From an uncultured Eubacterium sp. (GTDB lineage Bacteria; Bacillota; Clostridia; Lachnospirales; CAG-274): a DNA stretch of 5,141 bases. The DNA is taken from assembly GCA_900543365.1 (NCBI GenBank), contig UQRG01000112.1:1-5141 (forward strand), in the 5' to 3' direction. Shown here in pieces: positions 1-5,141 of the stretch. A program made the position numbers and the translations under genes. Each line of letters opens with the position of its first letter. Position 1 is the stretch's first letter. Under the pieces are notes generated by a model. The model worked only from the letters and a program-made list of their open reading frames with translations, was not told the DNA's origin and made no database searches.

Positions 1-51
1 TTTAATCACTTAATATATTATTCTATAAAAATTCCAATAAGCTTCAATCAA

Positions 52-810
52 TTAAATCTCAGCCATTACATCTTGCATATCATACTTACCAGCCTTTTTT
101 CCCTTAATAAACTTAGCAGCCTTAACAGCACCAACAGCAAAAACTTCCTTACTATGAGCAGAATGCTTAAATTCAACAACTTCATCCTTACCAGCAAAAA
201 TAACTTCGTGGTCACCAATAATAGTACCACCTCTTACAGCAGAGAAACCAAGTTCTCTTCTATCTCTCTTTTGTCTTACTTGACTTCTATCATAAACATA
301 TTCAAGCTGATTACCAACACCCTCATTAACAGCATCACCAAGTAAAATAGCAGTACCACTAGGAGCATCAATCTTCTGATTATGATGTCTTTCAACAATT
401 TCAACATCAAATCCAGCATCATATAAAACTTCACTATACTTCTTTAAAATAGTAGCAAGAAGATTGATACCAACACTCATATTAGCACTTTTAAACATTG
501 CTACCTTTTCAGATGCTTTATTAAATAACTCCATAGTTTCATCACTTAAACCCGTTGTACAAATAACAGCCGGCACATTCTTTTCAACAGCATATTCAAT
601 AACACCATCAACAGCAGATGCTGTTGAAAAATCAATAATAACATCAGCATCAATATTACAGTCCTTAATATTATTAAATACTGGGAAATCTGTATTGGCA
701 GAAGTCATATCAATACCTGCAACAATTTCAGCATCTGCATCATTTTTTACAAGTCCACATATAACCTTACCCATTTTGCCATTACAACCGTGCATAATTA
801 TCTTAGTCAT
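52..810 (-). CDS. dapB: 4-hydroxy-tetrahydrodipicolinate reductase (DapB)
   Basis: This cytoplasmic enzyme reduces hydroxytetrahydrodipicolinate to tetrahydrodipicolinate with NAD(P)H, the step after DapA in diaminopimelate and lysine synthesis. The 252-residue product has the usual family length. The N-terminal nucleotide-binding loop is GCNGKMG (residues 8-14). The substrate-binding and catalytic segment ERHHNQKIDAPSGTA (140-154) carries the paired histidines 142-143, Lys146 and the DAPSGTA signature. NMSVGIN (110-116), RGGTIIGDHEV (193-203) and a C-terminal FKHSAHSKEVFAVGA stretch are also typical. I chose the ATG at 810 because AAGGAG lies 8 bases upstream and the protein starts directly with the beta strand before the loop; the open frame extends 22 codons further, but those residues are not DapB-like. 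It is the third gene of the asd-dapA-dapB operon, 52 bases after dapA, and a terminator-like hairpin fills much of that gap. The identification is very secure. Confidence 0.97.
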   Translation of the reverse strand: MTKIIMHGCNGKMGKVICGLVKNDADAEIVAGIDMTSANTDFPVFNNIKDCNIDADVIIDFSTASAVDGVIEYAVEKNVPAVICTTGLSDETMELFNKASEKVAMFKSANMSVGINLLATILKKYSEVLYDAGFDVEIVERHHNQKIDAPSGTAILLGDAVNEGVGNQLEYVYDRSQVRQKRDRRELGFSAVRGGTIIGDHEVIFAGKDEVVEFKHSAHSKEVFAVGAVKAAKFIKGKKAGKYDMQDVMAEI

Positions 811-828
811 TAGTTTTTCTCCTTTTTC

Positions 829-852
829 AAAAAAGGCGACATAAAGTCGCCT
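829..852 (-). terminator. Intrinsic terminator-like hairpin between dapA and dapB
   Basis: On the minus strand, 10 bases after the dapA stop, AGGCGAC and GTCGCCT form a perfect 7-bp GC-rich stem with a 5-base loop (TTTAT), followed by a run of T (six counted from the end of the GC part of the stem). This is the form of a Rho-independent terminator, but it lies inside the operon, 18 bases before the dapB start. No good promoter follows it, so dapB must depend on readthrough or on an antitermination event. The 3' arm and T run can alternatively pair with the dapB Shine-Dalgarno region (see findings). On the plus strand no T run follows, so it works in the minus direction only. The hairpin is clear; its termination strength is inferred. 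Confidence 0.7.
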
Positions 853-862
853 ATAATTTAAA

Positions 863-1750
863 TTAAATGATACCAAATTCTTTCATAGCTCTTTCAAGCA
901 TAAGTCTGTTTTCTTCATCCATTTCAAGAAGTGGAGCTCTGTAGCCACCTACATTGTATCCCATCATATTAAGAGCAGCTTTAACAGGAATAGGATTAAC
1001 TTCGCTAAATAAAGACTTGACAACGCCAAGACAATTTAACTGCATTTTCGTAGCCTTTTCATTATCTCCATTTAAATAACTCATAACCATATCATGAGTA
1101 TACTTAGGAGCAACATTAGAAAGAACAGATATAACACCCTTACCACCTAATGAAAGTAAAGGAACGATCTGGTCATCGTTACCACTATAAATATCAAGAT
1201 TGCCCTGAGTTCTGTGAGCAATTTCCGCAACCTGAGAAATATTTCCACTAGCTTCCTTAATAGCAACAATGTTTTCAATCTTAGCAAGCTGTTCAACAGT
1301 AGACGGAGCAATATTTAGACCAGTTCTACCAGCAACTGAATACATAACAACTGGTAAATCAGTAGCACCAGCCATATCTGTATAATACTTTACAAGACCC
1401 TTCTGAGTAGTCTTGTTATAATATGGAGTAACAATAAGAAGTCCGTCAGCACCAACCTGCTCACACCTCTTGCAAAGTTCAATACCGTGTCTAGTATCAT
1501 TACTACCTGCACCAGCAATAACAGGAACTCTTTTATTTACTTTATCTACTGTAAACTTAATTGTTTCAATTTGTTCGTCATCAGTCAAAGTAGACGCCTC
1601 ACCAGTTGTACCACAAATAATAATAGCGTCTGTATCATTAGCAATCTGATTTTCAATTAATTGACCAAGTACTTCAAAATTAACACTGCCATTATTACTG
1701 AAAGGAGTTACAATAGCAACGCCAGCACCTGTAAACAATGTTTTCTTCAT
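863..1750 (-). CDS. dapA: 4-hydroxy-tetrahydrodipicolinate synthase (DapA)
   Basis: This cytoplasmic TIM-barrel aldolase condenses pyruvate with aspartate semialdehyde, the committed step to diaminopimelate and lysine. At 295 residues it has the family's normal length. GTTGE at 47-51 supplies the paired threonines of the pyruvate pocket, and TPYYN (108-112) holds the tyrosine that reaches into the neighbouring subunit. YSVAGRTG (137-144) gives the catalytic Tyr137 and the substrate-carboxylate Arg142, and VAIKEASGN (162-170) gives the Schiff-base Lys165. The YSVAGRT segment replaces the more common YNVPGRT or YNVPSRT, but the key Tyr and Arg are kept. The ATG at 1750 follows GGGAGG with 8 bases between. 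The gene begins 19 bases after the asd stop and should be co-transcribed with asd from the riboswitch-controlled promoter. It could be a DapA-like lyase such as N-acetylneuraminate lyase only if context were ignored; beside asd and dapB the assignment is firm. Confidence 0.97.
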   Translation of the reverse strand: MKKTLFTGAGVAIVTPFSNNGSVNFEVLGQLIENQIANDTDAIIICGTTGEASTLTDDEQIETIKFTVDKVNKRVPVIAGAGSNDTRHGIELCKRCEQVGADGLLIVTPYYNKTTQKGLVKYYTDMAGATDLPVVMYSVAGRTGLNIAPSTVEQLAKIENIVAIKEASGNISQVAEIAHRTQGNLDIYSGNDDQIVPLLSLGGKGVISVLSNVAPKYTHDMVMSYLNGDNEKATKMQLNCLGVVKSLFSEVNPIPVKAALNMMGYNVGGYRAPLLEMDEENRLMLERAMKEFGII

Positions 1751-1769
1751 TTTTAAAGCCTCCCCATAA

Positions 1770-2852
1770 TTATCTATCGAAATAACCCTTAGCAGCTAAA
1801 AGCTCTGCCATAAGTACAGCTCCACCAGCAGCACCTCTTAAAGTGTTATGAGATAAGCACACAAACTTATAGTCATACTGGCTATCTTCTCTTAATCTAC
1901 CAATAGAAACAGCCATACCCTTTTCTAACATTCTATCAAGCTTAGCCTGTGGTCTATCATCTTCTTCAAAATAATGTAAAAACTGCTTTGGTGCAGATGG
2001 AAGTTCAAGTTCCTGAGGAACACCACTAAAATTCTTCCAAGCATCAAGTATTTCTTCCTTAGATGGTTTTTTATCAAAGCTAACAAATACAGCAGCAGTA
2101 TGACCATCAGAAACAGCAACTCTTAAGCACTGAGTAGTAATGTTAGGTGTAGTTGCATTTTCAATAACATCACCGTTGATTTTACCCCAAATCTTCATAG
2201 GTTCAAGTTCAGACTTTTCTTCTTCACCACCAATGTAAGGAATAACATTATCAACCATTTCCGGCCAAGTTTCAAATGTTTTACCTGCACCAGAAATAGC
2301 TTGATATGTACACGCTAAAACATTCTTTAAACCATACTTTCTGAGTGGGTGTAAAGCTGGAACATAGCTCTGCAAAGAACAGTTAGACTTAACAGCAATA
2401 AAACCTCTTTTAGTTCCTAATCTCTTTTTCTGAGCCTCAATAATTTCAATATGCTCTGGATTTAGCTCAGGTACAACCATAGGCACATCAGAAGTACCTC
2501 TGTGAGCAGAGTTATTACTTACAACTGGACACTCTGCTTTAGCATATCTTTCCTCTAAAGCTCTGATTTCTTCTTTCTTCATATCAACAGCACAGAAAAC
2601 AAAATCAACCATTGATGCAATCTTTTCTACATCAGCAGTTGCGTCCATAACTGTAAGGTCACCAATCTTTTCTGGCATAGGCTCTGTCATAGCCCATCTT
2701 GAGCCAATAGCGTCCTTTAACTTCTTGCCTGCAGAACGAGGGCTTGCTGCTACTGCAACCACATTAAACCAAGGATGCTTGTCAAGAAGTAAAGCAAATC
2801 TTTGACCTACCATACCTGTTGCTCCAATAATACCTACATTAAAAGTTTTCAT
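1770..2852 (-). CDS. asd: Aspartate-semialdehyde dehydrogenase (Asd)
   Basis: This enzyme makes L-aspartate 4-semialdehyde from aspartyl phosphate with NADPH, the branch-point intermediate for lysine/diaminopimelate, threonine and methionine. The 360-residue protein starts with the nucleotide-binding motif GATGMVGQRF (10-19). The nucleophile is Cys158 in KSNCSLQ; SGAGKT (187-192), Arg244 and His251 in RVAVSDGHTA complete the active-site set. The early segment HPWFNVVAVAASPRSAGK and the overall layout resemble the archaeal/fungal type of Asd rather than the E. coli or B. subtilis types. I chose the ATG at 2852 because GGAGG lies 6 bases upstream and the GATG motif then falls at its usual place; the open frame runs 19 codons further upstream, but that part lies in the riboswitch leader. 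It is the first gene of asd-dapA-dapB and lies directly behind a lysine riboswitch and terminator. Confidence 0.97.
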   Translation of the reverse strand: MKTFNVGIIGATGMVGQRFALLLDKHPWFNVVAVAASPRSAGKKLKDAIGSRWAMTEPMPEKIGDLTVMDATADVEKIASMVDFVFCAVDMKKEEIRALEERYAKAECPVVSNNSAHRGTSDVPMVVPELNPEHIEIIEAQKKRLGTKRGFIAVKSNCSLQSYVPALHPLRKYGLKNVLACTYQAISGAGKTFETWPEMVDNVIPYIGGEEEKSELEPMKIWGKINGDVIENATTPNITTQCLRVAVSDGHTAAVFVSFDKKPSKEEILDAWKNFSGVPQELELPSAPKQFLHYFEEDDRPQAKLDRMLEKGMAVSIGRLREDSQYDYKFVCLSHNTLRGAAGGAVLMAELLAAKGYFDR

Positions 2853-2894
2853 TTTATACCTCCATAATGCTTTTAATAAAAATAATTTATAAAT

Positions 2895-2919
2895 AAAAAA
2901 GATTGACAAAAGCCAATCT
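2895..2919 (-). terminator. Riboswitch-controlled terminator before asd
   Basis: AGATTGGC (2919-2912), loop TTTT, and GTCAATCT (2907-2900) form an 8-bp stem with one G-U pair, followed by more T to 2895. This is the expression-platform terminator of the lysine riboswitch. The competing antiterminator is ATCTGTGT (2946-2939) paired with ACACAGAT (2923-2916), 8 perfect base pairs that take up the first four bases of the terminator stem. The 5' arm of the antiterminator also overlaps the 3' strand of aptamer helix P1, so lysine binding should favour P1 and the terminator, and lysine shortage the antiterminator and expression of asd. Confidence 0.88.
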
Positions 2920-2942
2920 GTGTCATATCAAAATATATACAC

Positions 2943-3124
2943 AGATAGCTCTCCATTGATTTATCTATCATTAGATATGTCAATGACAGTCATCGTGCTA
3001 TTAACACAGACAACCAGGAACTACCATACAGCAAGATACTTCCTTCGGCATTATCCCCTTTTGATATTTCTCCTATGTCACTGCAACATCAAAATATCTA
3101 CTAATGTCAAATGCACCTCTATCT
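2943..3124 (-). promoter_or_regulatory. Lysine riboswitch (L box) aptamer
   Basis: The transcribed leader of asd matches the lysine riboswitch closely. Helix P1 is AGATAG (3124-3119) with CTATCT (2948-2943). The conserved junction pieces follow in order: AGAGGTGC (3120-3113), AGTA (3103-3100), AAAGGGGA (3061-3054), GCCGAAG (3049-3043), CTGG (3017-3014) and GGAGAGCTATCT before the end. A P3 stem GGAA/TTCC (3043-3040 with 3020-3017) and a P5 stem CATTGA/TCAATG (2985-2980 with 2959-2954), with inner pairs TATCT/AGATA, are visible. The arrangement resembles the B. subtilis lysC leader as I recall it. It senses free L-lysine and, through the downstream terminator, should turn off asd-dapA-dapB. 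An apparent 72-codon plus-strand open frame across this RNA is a chance frame. Confidence 0.93.
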
Positions 3125-3137
3125 CCTTACTAGTTTA

Positions 3138-3166
3138 AATATATCACTAATCAGGCTTGTTGTCAA
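3138..3166 (-). promoter_or_regulatory. Sigma-A type promoter of asd-dapA-dapB
   Basis: The -35 box TTGACA (3166-3161) is perfect, the spacer is exactly 17 bases, and the -10 box is TATATT (3143-3138). Transcription should start near 3131, a few bases before helix P1 of the lysine riboswitch, which is the position expected. The strength suggested by these boxes fits a gene set controlled mainly by transcription termination in the leader. Confidence 0.88.
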
Positions 3167-3205
3167 CACATACTGGCAAGTATTTGTATTTTTTTGTTTT
3201 ATAAT

Positions 3206-3238
3206 AAAAAATTAACAATATTTTATATTATCATTAAT
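3206..3238 (-). terminator. Possible AT-only terminator after the pyrophosphatase gene
   Basis: Starting 12 bases after the pyrophosphatase stop codon, ATTAA and TAATAT can pair with ATATTG and TTAAT across a 3-base AAA loop, with a 3-base bulge (TGA) on one side and one G-U pair, followed by a T run to 3206. The stem contains almost no GC and would be weak, but the position and T run fit transcription ending before the asd promoter. It may be chance in such AT-rich DNA. Confidence 0.4.
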
Positions 3239-3249
3239 ACCCTCTACTA

Positions 3250-4380
3250 TTATTTAACCTCTGTATGCAAAGCATTCATAACAGCAGGAATAAACTGCTT
3301 TTTGCGAGAAACAAAGTTTTCAATATAAACAGTGTTTTCAGTTTCTGGAGTATGAAAAATCTTACTTACATATTTATATGCCTCTTTACCGCAAAAGACA
3401 ACAGTTGATGCCTTTTCCATAATGTTGGTAAGCATAAAAAACATCATATCTGACCCTCTATTTTTATTCTCATTAACCATATACTGATAAATTTTATCCC
3501 TAATCGACTCGATTTCAGCATTATCCATAATATTAAATTGACCTACACCAAAACTAATTTTTCCAGCATTAAACATTTTAAAATCTTGATAAAAAACTTG
3601 CTCAATTTTTTTATCTTTTAAATTACTGCCAGCAGTAAACATTTTCCTAGCATAATCCTTTATATCAATATTTGCAATATCAGCAAGTCTTTCTGCCATC
3701 ATTTTATCAAAAGGAGTGCAAGTTGGAGATGAAAAAATAAGAGTATCAGATATAATAGCAGAACATAAAAGACCTGCTATTTCTTTTGTTATTTCAACCA
3801 TTTGTTCATCATACATTTGTGCAACAATAGTGGCTGTACAACCTAAAGGCTGATTTCTAAAAAGTATAGGGTCAATAGTTTCAAAATCAGCTATTCTATG
3901 ATGGTCGATTACTTCTAAAATTTGAGCCTCCTCAAGTCCATCAACAGCTTGAGATTTTTCATTGTGGTCAACTAAAATAACCTTCTTATTAGTTCCACCT
4001 ATTACATTTCGTCTTGAAATCATACCTACTAATTTACCGCTTTTTGATAAAACAGGAAAATCCCTATGTCTTTTTTCAGCCATAATAGAATGTATTTCAT
4101 CAAGATAATCATTAGGCGAAAAAGTAATTAAATCGTGGCTTCTCATAAAATACTTAACAGGTACGCTTTGATTAATAAGTCTTGTGGCAGTATATGTATC
4201 ATAATCAGTTTTTATAATATTACAGTTATTATCTTTAGCTAACTTTTGAATGGTTTGTGACACTCTGCTATTTTCGCAACATATAATTAAACATTGTGCA
4301 TTCATTTCAACAGCACAAAGCTGTGCCTCAAATCTATCACCGCAAATAACAATATCGTCCTTATCCATATAATCTTCCAT
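3250..4380 (-). CDS. C-terminal part of split CBS/DRTGG manganese-dependent inorganic pyrophosphatase
   Basis: This 376-residue frame holds the larger part of a family II pyrophosphatase, which hydrolyses pyrophosphate to phosphate in the cytoplasm. Residues 1 to about 75 complete a DRTGG domain and 75-127 form the second CBS domain (PVKYFMRSHD to GKLVGMISRRNVI). The catalytic DHH part follows, with VDHNE (137-141), VIDHHR (158-162, the DHH signature) and ISDT (210-213, a metal-ligand Asp). The DHHA2 domain ends in SRKKQ (358-362), the phosphate-binding signature. It lacks the N-terminal metal-binding GHKNPDTDS motif, which sits in the preceding frame. Its first ATG shares one base with the stop of the upstream frame (TAATG), but I see no Shine-Dalgarno sequence before it, and sequence of clear family character (IAAANPEI) continues upstream of this ATG in the same frame. 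So this is most likely not a true start but the remainder of a frameshifted gene. Family symbol would be ppaC-like. Confidence 0.85.
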   Translation of the reverse strand: MEDYMDKDDIVICGDRFEAQLCAVEMNAQCLIICCENSRVSQTIQKLAKDNNCNIIKTDYDTYTATRLINQSVPVKYFMRSHDLITFSPNDYLDEIHSIMAEKRHRDFPVLSKSGKLVGMISRRNVIGGTNKKVILVDHNEKSQAVDGLEEAQILEVIDHHRIADFETIDPILFRNQPLGCTATIVAQMYDEQMVEITKEIAGLLCSAIISDTLIFSSPTCTPFDKMMAERLADIANIDIKDYARKMFTAGSNLKDKKIEQVFYQDFKMFNAGKISFGVGQFNIMDNAEIESIRDKIYQYMVNENKNRGSDMMFFMLTNIMEKASTVVFCGKEAYKYVSKIFHTPETENTVYIENFVSRKKQFIPAVMNALHTEVK

Positions 4381-4904
4381 TATTTCTGGATTAGCAGCAG
4401 CAATAAAAACTTACCTCTAGTTATTTCGTCATCAATATTTCCAGCTATAAAATCACCATTAAGAGTTTCAACTAAATTTTTATATGGAGTATGTGCCTTA
4501 CCGATAATTTTACTATCATAGACATCCATATAGGATTTAGCAATATCAGACACAGTAATAAGACCTTCAAGTTTATTTTCATCATCCACAATTGGAAGTG
4601 TCACCATATTTTTGTTTTTCATAATCTCCCAAGCAGTTTTAAGAGATATACTTGAAGTTTCTCCCTCAACATTTCTTATTTCTATATCCTTTATCTGAGT
4701 TCTAACATTGTCAATAAATTCAGGTTGTTCTATTCTAAAATAATCAAGTACAAATTTAGTTTCGTTGTTTAATTCACCACATCGACCAGCTATATATCCA
4801 CTACCAATCTGATTTTTTAAATACGCATAAGCTATAGCAGAACATATAGAATCAGTATCAGGATTTTTATGTCCTAAAACATAAGTCTTTTCCTTTCTAT
4901 TCAT
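4380..4904 (-). CDS. N-terminal part of split CBS/DRTGG manganese-dependent inorganic pyrophosphatase
   Basis: This 174-residue frame begins the pyrophosphatase gene. GHKNPDTDS (11-19) is the first DHH-family motif, with metal ligands His12, Asp16 and Asp18. A first CBS domain spans about 68-127 (TQIKDIEIRN to GLITVSDIAKSYMD), and the start of the DRTGG domain follows from about 139 (TPYKNLVETLNGDFIAGN). After Lys165 the frame goes wrong: the tail FLLLLLIQK is unlike the family, and the reading frame one base back gives IAAANPEIMEDY, running straight into the C-terminal frame. The ATG at 4904 has AGGAGG 8 bases upstream; a GTG at 4913 lies inside that ribosome binding site and is not the start. 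In CBS-containing enzymes of this family adenine nucleotides bind the CBS pair and tune activity (known for the family). Alone, this part cannot form the active site. Confidence 0.85.
   Translation of the reverse strand: MNRKEKTYVLGHKNPDTDSICSAIAYAYLKNQIGSGYIAGRCGELNNETKFVLDYFRIEQPEFIDNVRTQIKDIEIRNVEGETSSISLKTAWEIMKNKNMVTLPIVDDENKLEGLITVSDIAKSYMDVYDSKIIGKAHTPYKNLVETLNGDFIAGNIDDEITRGKFLLLLLIQK
4405..4409 (-). other. Frameshift site in the pyrophosphatase gene
   Basis: The coding strand has five T here (AAG TTT TTA TTG). Six T would read AAG TTT TTT ATT GCT, giving K-F-F-I-A-A-A-N-P-E-I-M-E-D-Y and a single 551-residue protein from 4904 to 3250, close to the length of known CBS-DRTGG-CBS pyrophosphatases. 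The simplest explanations are a one-base deletion or a homopolymer miscount. The site G UUU UUA is only an imperfect form of the classic U UUU UUA slippery heptamer, so programmed -1 frameshifting is possible but not favoured. Confidence 0.8.
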
Positions 4905-4934
4905 TTCTCCCACCTCCTCATTTCATTTAATTTA

Positions 4935-4962
4935 AGTATACCATATATTTCTATATTGTAAA
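4935..4962 (-). promoter_or_regulatory. Likely promoter of the pyrophosphatase gene
   Basis: TTTACA (4962-4957), a 16-base spacer, and TATACT (4940-4935) preceded by TGG, which makes an extended -10 (TGGTATACT). Transcription would start near 4928, giving a leader of about 24 bases that contains the AGGAGG ribosome binding site (4918-4913). The DNA around is very AT-rich, so chance matches are common, but the extended -10 and its position relative to the start make this the best candidate. Confidence 0.65.
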
Positions 4963-5034
4963 TATATATTTCAATTTCAAATAAGTATTCTTAAATATGA
5001 CAATACAATATATATTTTTCATAAACATTATCAC

Positions 5035-5064
5035 AAAAAATAAGAACAGTAAAATACCATTCTT
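5035..5064 (-). terminator. Intrinsic terminator, probably of a gene beyond the right edge
   Basis: On the minus strand AAGAATGGTA (5064-5055), loop TTT, and TACTGTTCTT (5051-5042) form a 10-bp stem with two G-U pairs, followed by A and six T (5040-5035). No gene is visible between it and the edge; the three minus-strand frames entering at 5141 hit stops at 5118-5120, 5111-5113 and 5133-5135, so the edge could hold the last few codons of an upstream gene. Together with the pyrophosphatase promoter it indicates that the pyrophosphatase gene is transcribed on its own. Confidence 0.65.
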
Positions 5065-5141
5065 CATTAGCCAAAGTATCATATCCTTATTTTTGTATGC
5101 TTACTATTTATTAAATTCTATTTTCTTTTTCTAAAAAGGAA

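Noticed and set aside
1..51. Possible terminator after dapB near the AAGCTT palindrome
   Set aside because: The only pairing is short and imperfect, with no stable stem before the T run; the end of the operon probably lies beyond the left edge.
73..844. Plus-strand open frames opposite dapB (73-345 and 464-844)
   Set aside because: They are shadows of the dapB coding frame and resemble no protein family.
867..895. Possible promoter for dapB at the end of dapA (TTGAAA and an extended TGGTATCAT)
   Set aside because: The spacer is about 19 bases, the -10 has a mismatch, and it lies before the terminator hairpin, so it would not bypass it.
1318..1342. YSVAGRT in DapA in place of the more usual YNVPGRT
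   Set aside because: The catalytic Tyr and substrate-binding Arg are kept, so this looks like ordinary family variation, not loss of function.
1925..2119. Minus-strand frame of 64 codons inside asd
   Set aside because: An out-of-frame shadow of asd with a low-complexity Leu-rich translation.
2920..3138. Plus-strand frame of 72 codons
   Set aside because: It lies antisense to the lysine riboswitch, which explains the conserved sequence; no ribosome binding site or recognisable protein features.
4294..4521. Plus-strand frame of 75 codons opposite the pyrophosphatase frameshift site
   Set aside because: It is antisense to conserved DRTGG-domain coding sequence, with no ribosome binding site or domain.
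4951..5082. Minus-strand frame of 43 codons (starting MILWLMKNG) rich in hydrophobic residues, possible small membrane protein
   Set aside because: The AAGGA before the ATG is only one base away, the frame contains the terminator hairpin at 5035-5064 and the -35 region of the next promoter, and random AT-rich DNA often encodes Ile/Leu/Phe/Lys-rich frames.

Overview
The window looks like chromosomal DNA from a low-GC Gram-positive bacterium of the class Clostridia (Bacillota). The signs are AT-rich sequence with A/T-ending codons, strong AGGAGG-type ribosome binding sites 6-8 bases before each main start, an asd-dapA-dapB order headed by a lysine riboswitch, and a CBS/DRTGG-type family II pyrophosphatase. 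The species cannot be named from sequence alone. Every gene I can support lies on the minus strand, so transcription runs from high to low coordinates.

Right part (about 3250-5141). A terminator-like hairpin at 5035-5064 probably ends a gene lying beyond the right edge. A promoter at 4935-4962 then drives a gene for a manganese-dependent inorganic pyrophosphatase with an inserted CBS-DRTGG-CBS regulatory module. As given, the gene is broken by a -1 frame change at a run of five A (plus strand, 4405-4409) into an N-terminal part (4380-4904) and a C-terminal part (3250-4380). One extra base would restore a continuous protein of 551 residues with all catalytic motifs present.

Middle (2853-3249). 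These 397 bases without a protein gene hold an AT-only possible terminator for the pyrophosphatase gene, a near-consensus promoter (TTGACA, 17 bases, TATATT), a complete lysine riboswitch aptamer, and its expression platform of a terminator and a mutually exclusive antiterminator.

Left part (52-2852). The lysine-pathway operon asd, dapA, dapB takes L-aspartyl phosphate to semialdehyde, then to hydroxytetrahydrodipicolinate, then to tetrahydrodipicolinate, the precursor of diaminopimelate (cell wall) and lysine. When lysine is plentiful the riboswitch should stop transcription before asd and so shut down all three genes. A second terminator-like hairpin lies between dapA and dapB. Its 3' arm can also pair with the dapB ribosome binding site, which suggests dapB output may be set separately.

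I see no mobile element, CRISPR array, tRNA, rRNA or clearly new system. The points most worth a second look are the broken pyrophosphatase gene and the dapA-dapB intergenic structure.
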